25,114 nt of DNA, taken from the NCBI GenBank assembly GCA_030627905.1, contig DAOVRZ010000091.1, forward strand, positions 1-25,114. The letters run 5' to 3'. The notes beneath the pieces were generated by a model. That model searched no databases. It was not told the origin of the DNA and saw nothing but the letters and a program-made list of their open reading frames with translations. Numbering within the stretch: the first letter of the stretch is position 1; each line of letters begins with the position of its first letter. Made by a program: the position numbers and the translations under genes. This document shows positions 21,642 to 25,114 of this stretch, piece by piece. The DNA comes from JAGMES01 sp023128035. Its GTDB lineage: Bacteria; Bacillota; Halanaerobiia; DY22613.

Positions 21642-24600
21642 TTAAAATTTAACTTTAACAGGGATCAAACTCTGAATTGCTGTACCATCTCCAAGCTGAC
21701 CATCGTAATTATAACCCCAAGCCCAGATAGTTTTATCTGACTTTATTGCTATACTAAAGTAATTACCTGCATCAATTGATACAACATTTGTTAAGTTGCT
21801 AATTTGTACTGGGACACTTCTATAAGTTGTTGTACCATCACCAAGTTGACCTTGGTGGTTATATCCCCATCCCCATACTGTTCCATCTGATTTTAATGCC
21901 AAACAAAAATTAGAAACTAAAACTATATCAATAACATCTGTTAAACCTGGAACCTGTACAGGAATTGGACTATTTGAAATTGCATCATTTCCTATGTGCG
22001 AACCCCATGCCCAAACTGTTCCATCTGGTTTTAATGCCAAAGAAGTAAATGTTCCTGCAGCTAAAATAGCTACATCCGTCAAATTTTGAACTTGAACTGG
22101 TTCATATCTATTAATCGTTGTACCATCTCCAAGTTGACCTGAGACATTAAATCCCCATGCCCAAACTGTTCCATCTGCTTTTTGTGCTAAACAATGCAAT
22201 CCTCCAGTAGCAAAATTTGTAACATTCGTTAAATTGTGGACTTGTATTGGTGTATAACTATCAACAGTAGTACCATTTCCTAACTGACCAAACACGTTTT
22301 CTCCCCAAGACCATACAGTTCTATCCGACTTAAGCACCATAGAGATGTTATCACCTGCAATAACTTCTATAACATCACTTAAGTTTTGTACTTGTATTGG
22401 CAATGAACTACCTAATGTGGTACCATTTCCTAACTGGCCCGATCTATTATGTCCCCATGTCCATACTGTGCCACCATTTTTTAATCCAATTGAATGGGAG
22501 TGTCCTGCTTTTATATTAATAAAATCTATAAAATTTAAATTTTGAACTGGTTCGTATTTATCTGTTGTAGTACCATCTCCAAGTTGACCTCTGAAATTAT
22601 CTCCCCATGCCCATATATTATTAGAATCTTCTAAAACAAAACAGTGGTTACCACCAGCTGAAATTGATGGACCTAAGTTTTTAACTTGAACTGGAACTAA
22701 TCTATCAATTGTAGTTCCATCTCCCAATAGACCAAATGAATTATCTCCCCATGCCCAAACAGTTCCATCCGATTCTATTGCAAAAGAATAAGTCAATGTT
22801 GTTGCAATATCTACTATGTCTGTTAAGTTTTGTACTTGTATTGGGTAAGATTTTGATATAGTAGAACCATCACCTAGCTGACCATAGTTGTTATTTCCCC
22901 ATGCCCATACTGTTCCATCTGATTTTAAAACTAAGTTGTGATCGCTGCATTTAACTATTTTTATAACGTTTGTTAAGTTTTGTACTTGGACTGGTGTATT
23001 TCTTCCTGTAGTAGTACCATCTCCAAGTTGACCTTTGACATTATCTCCCCATGCCCATACTGTTCCATCTGATTTCAATGCTAGACTATGATTATTTCCT
23101 ACCGATATTTCCACAATATTTGTTAAATTTGAGACTTGAACTGGTGCATTTTTATCTAATGTAGTACCATCTCCAAGTTGACCTTTGACATTATCTCCCC
23201 ATGCCCATACTGTTCCATCTGATTTTAATGCTAATGAATGATAATACGATGCTGCAATATCTATCACATTTGTTAAATTTCGTACTTGTGCTGGGTTAGT
23301 TCTTTGTGTAATAGTGCCATCTCCAAGTTGACCATTATTGTTATATCCCCATGCCCATACTGTTCCATCTAATCTAAGTGCAAGCGTATGCATTCCTCCT
23401 GTTTCGATATCTACCACATTATAAAAATTTTGTATTTTTTGAGGAATATCTATAATATCCGTAGAAGAAAATTCAAAACCTAATTGGCCATAGAGGTTGT
23501 TTCCCCAACCCCAAACTGTTCCATTTGATTTTAATGCTAAAGAAGAATTTAATCCTGTTGCAATATCAATTGCATATATATGAGGGAAATTTACTGGGTT
23601 CACAGAAGGAACACTACTTAAACCACTATTTAGTGGAGTGATATTTCCTAATTGGCTATTATCATTTCTTCCCCAAGCTAAGACCATGCCTCCTGATTTT
23701 AATACTAAAGAATGAGCTTTTCCTCCAACTATGGTCAAATTATCTCTAACTAAATTTAAACTAAAAACTTGAACTGGAGTAAAACTCGGAAAATAACTTC
23801 CAATTGACTCATCAATTCCAAGTACTCCATTTTTAAAGTAATCCCCACCCCAACTACATATAAAACCATTTTCTTTTATTGCATATGAATGAAACATACC
23901 ACCAGCTATTGCTAAAGTATCAGTTAATCCTTGAACTTGTACCGGAGTGTCTCCGCTCAATGTATTAGTACCATCTCCAAGCTGACCTAGATAGTTATCT
24001 CCCCATGCCCAAACTGTTCCATCTGATTTTAATGCCAATGAATGAGTATATGCTGCAGAAATATCAACCACATCAGAAATATTATTAACTTGTGCAGGGT
24101 AAATCATATTATATTTTGTGGTACCCTGATATATTTCTCCCCACCACCAAACTGTTCCATCTGATTTTAATGCCAATGAGTGTTCTTTCCCGGTAGAAAT
24201 AGCTATGACATCTAATATATCGGATACTTGAACAGGACTATATCTATCAGTATAACTCCTATCACCAAGTTGACCCTCAATATTACGTCCCCATGCCCAA
24301 ACTGTTCCATCTGATTTTAATGCTAATGAATGTTCATTATAAGAAGCAATAGCTATAACATTAGTTAAATTATTAACTTGGACAGGGGTATCTCTTTGAA
24401 TTACAGTACCATCTCCAAGAAAACCATACTCATTATTTCCCCATGCCCATACTGTTCCATCTGATTTTAATGCTAGAGAAAAATTTAATCCTGCAGCAAC
24501 ACTTATCACATTGTCAATACCTTGAACTTGGGCTGGGAAAGTACAACTATAATTTAATTCATCAGTCCCCAATTGTCCATAGTAATCATTTCCCCAAGCC

Positions 24601-24914
24601 CATACTGTCCCATCTGCTTTTAATGCTAAAGAGTGATTTTCCCCAGCAGCAACCTCTATAACCTCTCTAAGGTTTTTTACTCTTATAGGTATATCGCTGT
24701 CACCATAACCTCCATTACCAAGTTGTGCCTTATCGCCATCTCCCCAAGCCCATACAGTACCATCATTATCTAATGTAAGAACAAAGTTATCATTTGAAGA
24801 TACCATTGGAGTATAATTTGAGTTAGCTTCAATTCGCAAAGAAATCATAGATATCACACAACAAAAAATTGTTAAAGACAGTAAAAATTTAAACATTAAA
24901 TTCTTTTTAAACAT
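21642..24914 (-). CDS. Large secreted RCC1-repeat protein
   Basis: A 1090-residue exported protein. Residues 1-31 are a signal peptide (FKFLLSLTIFCCVISMISL, cut likely after IEA). The rest is 21 tandem RCC1 repeats of about 50 residues, each centred on SLALKSDGTVWAWG-N-x(4)-GQLGDGTT followed by PVQVxNLTNVxxIAAG. Seven repeats make one RCC1 beta-propeller, so 21 fits three propellers in a row. No anchor, SLH, Ig-like or enzymatic domain is seen, so it is probably a cell-surface or secreted binding protein; the partner is unknown. Repeats 5, 7 and 19 are the most diverged. It has AGGAGG 7-8 bases upstream of ATG, and its own terminator. Confidence 0.93.
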   Translation of the reverse strand: MFKKNLMFKFLLSLTIFCCVISMISLRIEANSNYTPMVSSNDNFVLTLDNDGTVWAWGDGDKAQLGNGGYGDSDIPIRVKNLREVIEVAAGENHSLALKADGTVWAWGNDYYGQLGTDELNYSCTFPAQVQGIDNVISVAAGLNFSLALKSDGTVWAWGNNEYGFLGDGTVIQRDTPVQVNNLTNVIAIASYNEHSLALKSDGTVWAWGRNIEGQLGDRSYTDRYSPVQVSDILDVIAISTGKEHSLALKSDGTVWWWGEIYQGTTKYNMIYPAQVNNISDVVDISAAYTHSLALKSDGTVWAWGDNYLGQLGDGTNTLSGDTPVQVQGLTDTLAIAGGMFHSYAIKENGFICSWGGDYFKNGVLGIDESIGSYFPSFTPVQVFSLNLVRDNLTIVGGKAHSLVLKSGGMVLAWGRNDNSQLGNITPLNSGLSSVPSVNPVNFPHIYAIDIATGLNSSLALKSNGTVWGWGNNLYGQLGFEFSSTDIIDIPQKIQNFYNVVDIETGGMHTLALRLDGTVWAWGYNNNGQLGDGTITQRTNPAQVRNLTNVIDIAASYYHSLALKSDGTVWAWGDNVKGQLGDGTTLDKNAPVQVSNLTNIVEISVGNNHSLALKSDGTVWAWGDNVKGQLGDGTTTGRNTPVQVQNLTNVIKIVKCSDHNLVLKSDGTVWAWGNNNYGQLGDGSTISKSYPIQVQNLTDIVDIATTLTYSFAIESDGTVWAWGDNSFGLLGDGTTIDRLVPVQVKNLGPSISAGGNHCFVLEDSNNIWAWGDNFRGQLGDGTTTDKYEPVQNLNFIDFINIKAGHSHSIGLKNGGTVWTWGHNRSGQLGNGTTLGSSLPIQVQNLSDVIEVIAGDNISMVLKSDRTVWSWGENVFGQLGNGTTVDSYTPIQVHNLTNVTNFATGGLHCLAQKADGTVWAWGFNVSGQLGDGTTINRYEPVQVQNLTDVAILAAGTFTSLALKPDGTVWAWGSHIGNDAISNSPIPVQVPGLTDVIDIVLVSNFCLALKSDGTVWGWGYNHQGQLGDGTTTYRSVPVQISNLTNVVSIDAGNYFSIAIKSDKTIWAWGYNYDGQLGDGTAIQSLIPVKVKF
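21645..24797 (-). repeat. Tandem ~150-bp coding repeats (RCC1 array)
   Basis: The RCC1 units are visible as a DNA repeat of about 150 bases. The best-conserved part encodes SDGTVWAWG (on the plus strand, CCCCATGCCCATACTGTTCC and close variants). Two adjacent copies share 65 identical bases, at 23011-23075 and 23161-23225, exactly 150 bases apart. Confidence 0.85.
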
Positions 24915-24978
24915 AAGTATTCCTCCTAAATTAATTTTTTTAATAATTAAGGGATGCGCTAAAAATAACTTCTACATT

Positions 24979-25113
24979 TTATTGTGGTACAGCTCTGTAA
25001 TTCCATTTGCCTAAAATTTCATCAAATTCAATTGGAATGTTTTTCTTAAATTCTTCAGGAGCTTTTCTTCCTGTTTCAAATACTTTATCAAGTATTTTTA
25101 CTATTACACTTAA
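24979..25113 (-). CDS. 3' end of an unidentified gene (partial)
   Basis: On the minus strand a frame is open from the window edge to a TAA at 24979-24981, giving 44 residues that end in FDEILGKWNYRAVPQ. The Lys/Glu-rich composition and the ending look like a real protein C-terminus, and bear a general resemblance to transposase ends, but I cannot name the family. No terminator is obvious before the RCC1 gene. Confidence 0.45.
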   Translation of the reverse strand, partial: LSVIVKILDKVFETGRKAPEEFKKNIPIEFDEILGKWNYRAVPQ

Positions 25114-25114
25114 A

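Noticed and set aside
21642..24914. The 150-bp periodicity as a CRISPR array or non-coding satellite
   Set aside because: The repeats are in frame, encode RCC1 units, vary in a codon-like manner and lack short constant repeats with unique spacers.

Overview
The window comes from an AT-rich bacterium with Firmicutes-style gene starts (strong GGAGG ribosome sites, several TTG and GTG starts). Both solute-binding proteins (TRAP DctP and the peptide-type binding protein) have ordinary signal peptides with no lipobox cysteine. That suggests free periplasmic proteins, hence a diderm Firmicute such as a member of the Halanaerobiales. This is an inference from sequence style; no marker gene in the window fixes the taxonomy.

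Layout. Bases 1-1260: the tail of an unidentified plus-strand gene, then a minus-strand pair consisting of a small uncharacterised protein and an ArsR-type regulator with a DUF2087 C-terminus, behind a near-consensus promoter. Bases 1378-1752: a VOC-fold (glyoxalase/epimerase-like) protein. Bases 1899-10461: a long minus-strand sugar-acid operon in the order dgoD, TRAP transporter dctP-dctQ-dctM, a FadR-type GntR regulator, an HpcH/HpaI aldolase, an IlvD/Edd dehydratase and an iron-type (GldA-like) alcohol dehydrogenase. Bases 11036-13658: an IclR regulator and a separate kdgA-kdgK (KDPG/KDPGal aldolase, KDG-type kinase) operon.

Together these genes describe uptake of a sugar acid, most likely D-galactonate, dehydration to a 2-keto-3-deoxy acid, and two possible exits. 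One is phosphorylation and cleavage (kinase plus KDPG-type aldolase). The other is direct cleavage by the HpcH aldolase, with reduction of the aldehyde by the dehydrogenase. Candidate operators were found for both regulators: a TGGT-N3-ACCA site for the GntR protein in front of dgoD, and an AAAC-N3-GTTT motif (IclR/KdgR type) in front of both dgoD and kdgA.

Bases 13847-17101: a plus-strand alpha-oxoamine synthase that looks closer to bacterial serine palmitoyltransferases than to Kbl, converging on a short-chain dehydrogenase, then a broken MFS transporter gene (frameshift plus internal deletion). Bases 17164-21183: a minus-strand peptide-type ABC transporter operon (binding protein and two permeases, no ATPase gene) ending in a HAD phosphatase-like gene. 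Bases 21642-24914: a large secreted protein built of 21 RCC1 repeats, which fits three seven-bladed propellers. The window ends in the 3' end of another unidentified minus-strand gene.

The most unusual non-coding object is a 180-bp element with perfect 29-bp inverted ends at 10815-10994, between iclR and dgoD, resembling a MITE or a large structured RNA. Strong intercistronic hairpins follow both binding-protein genes.
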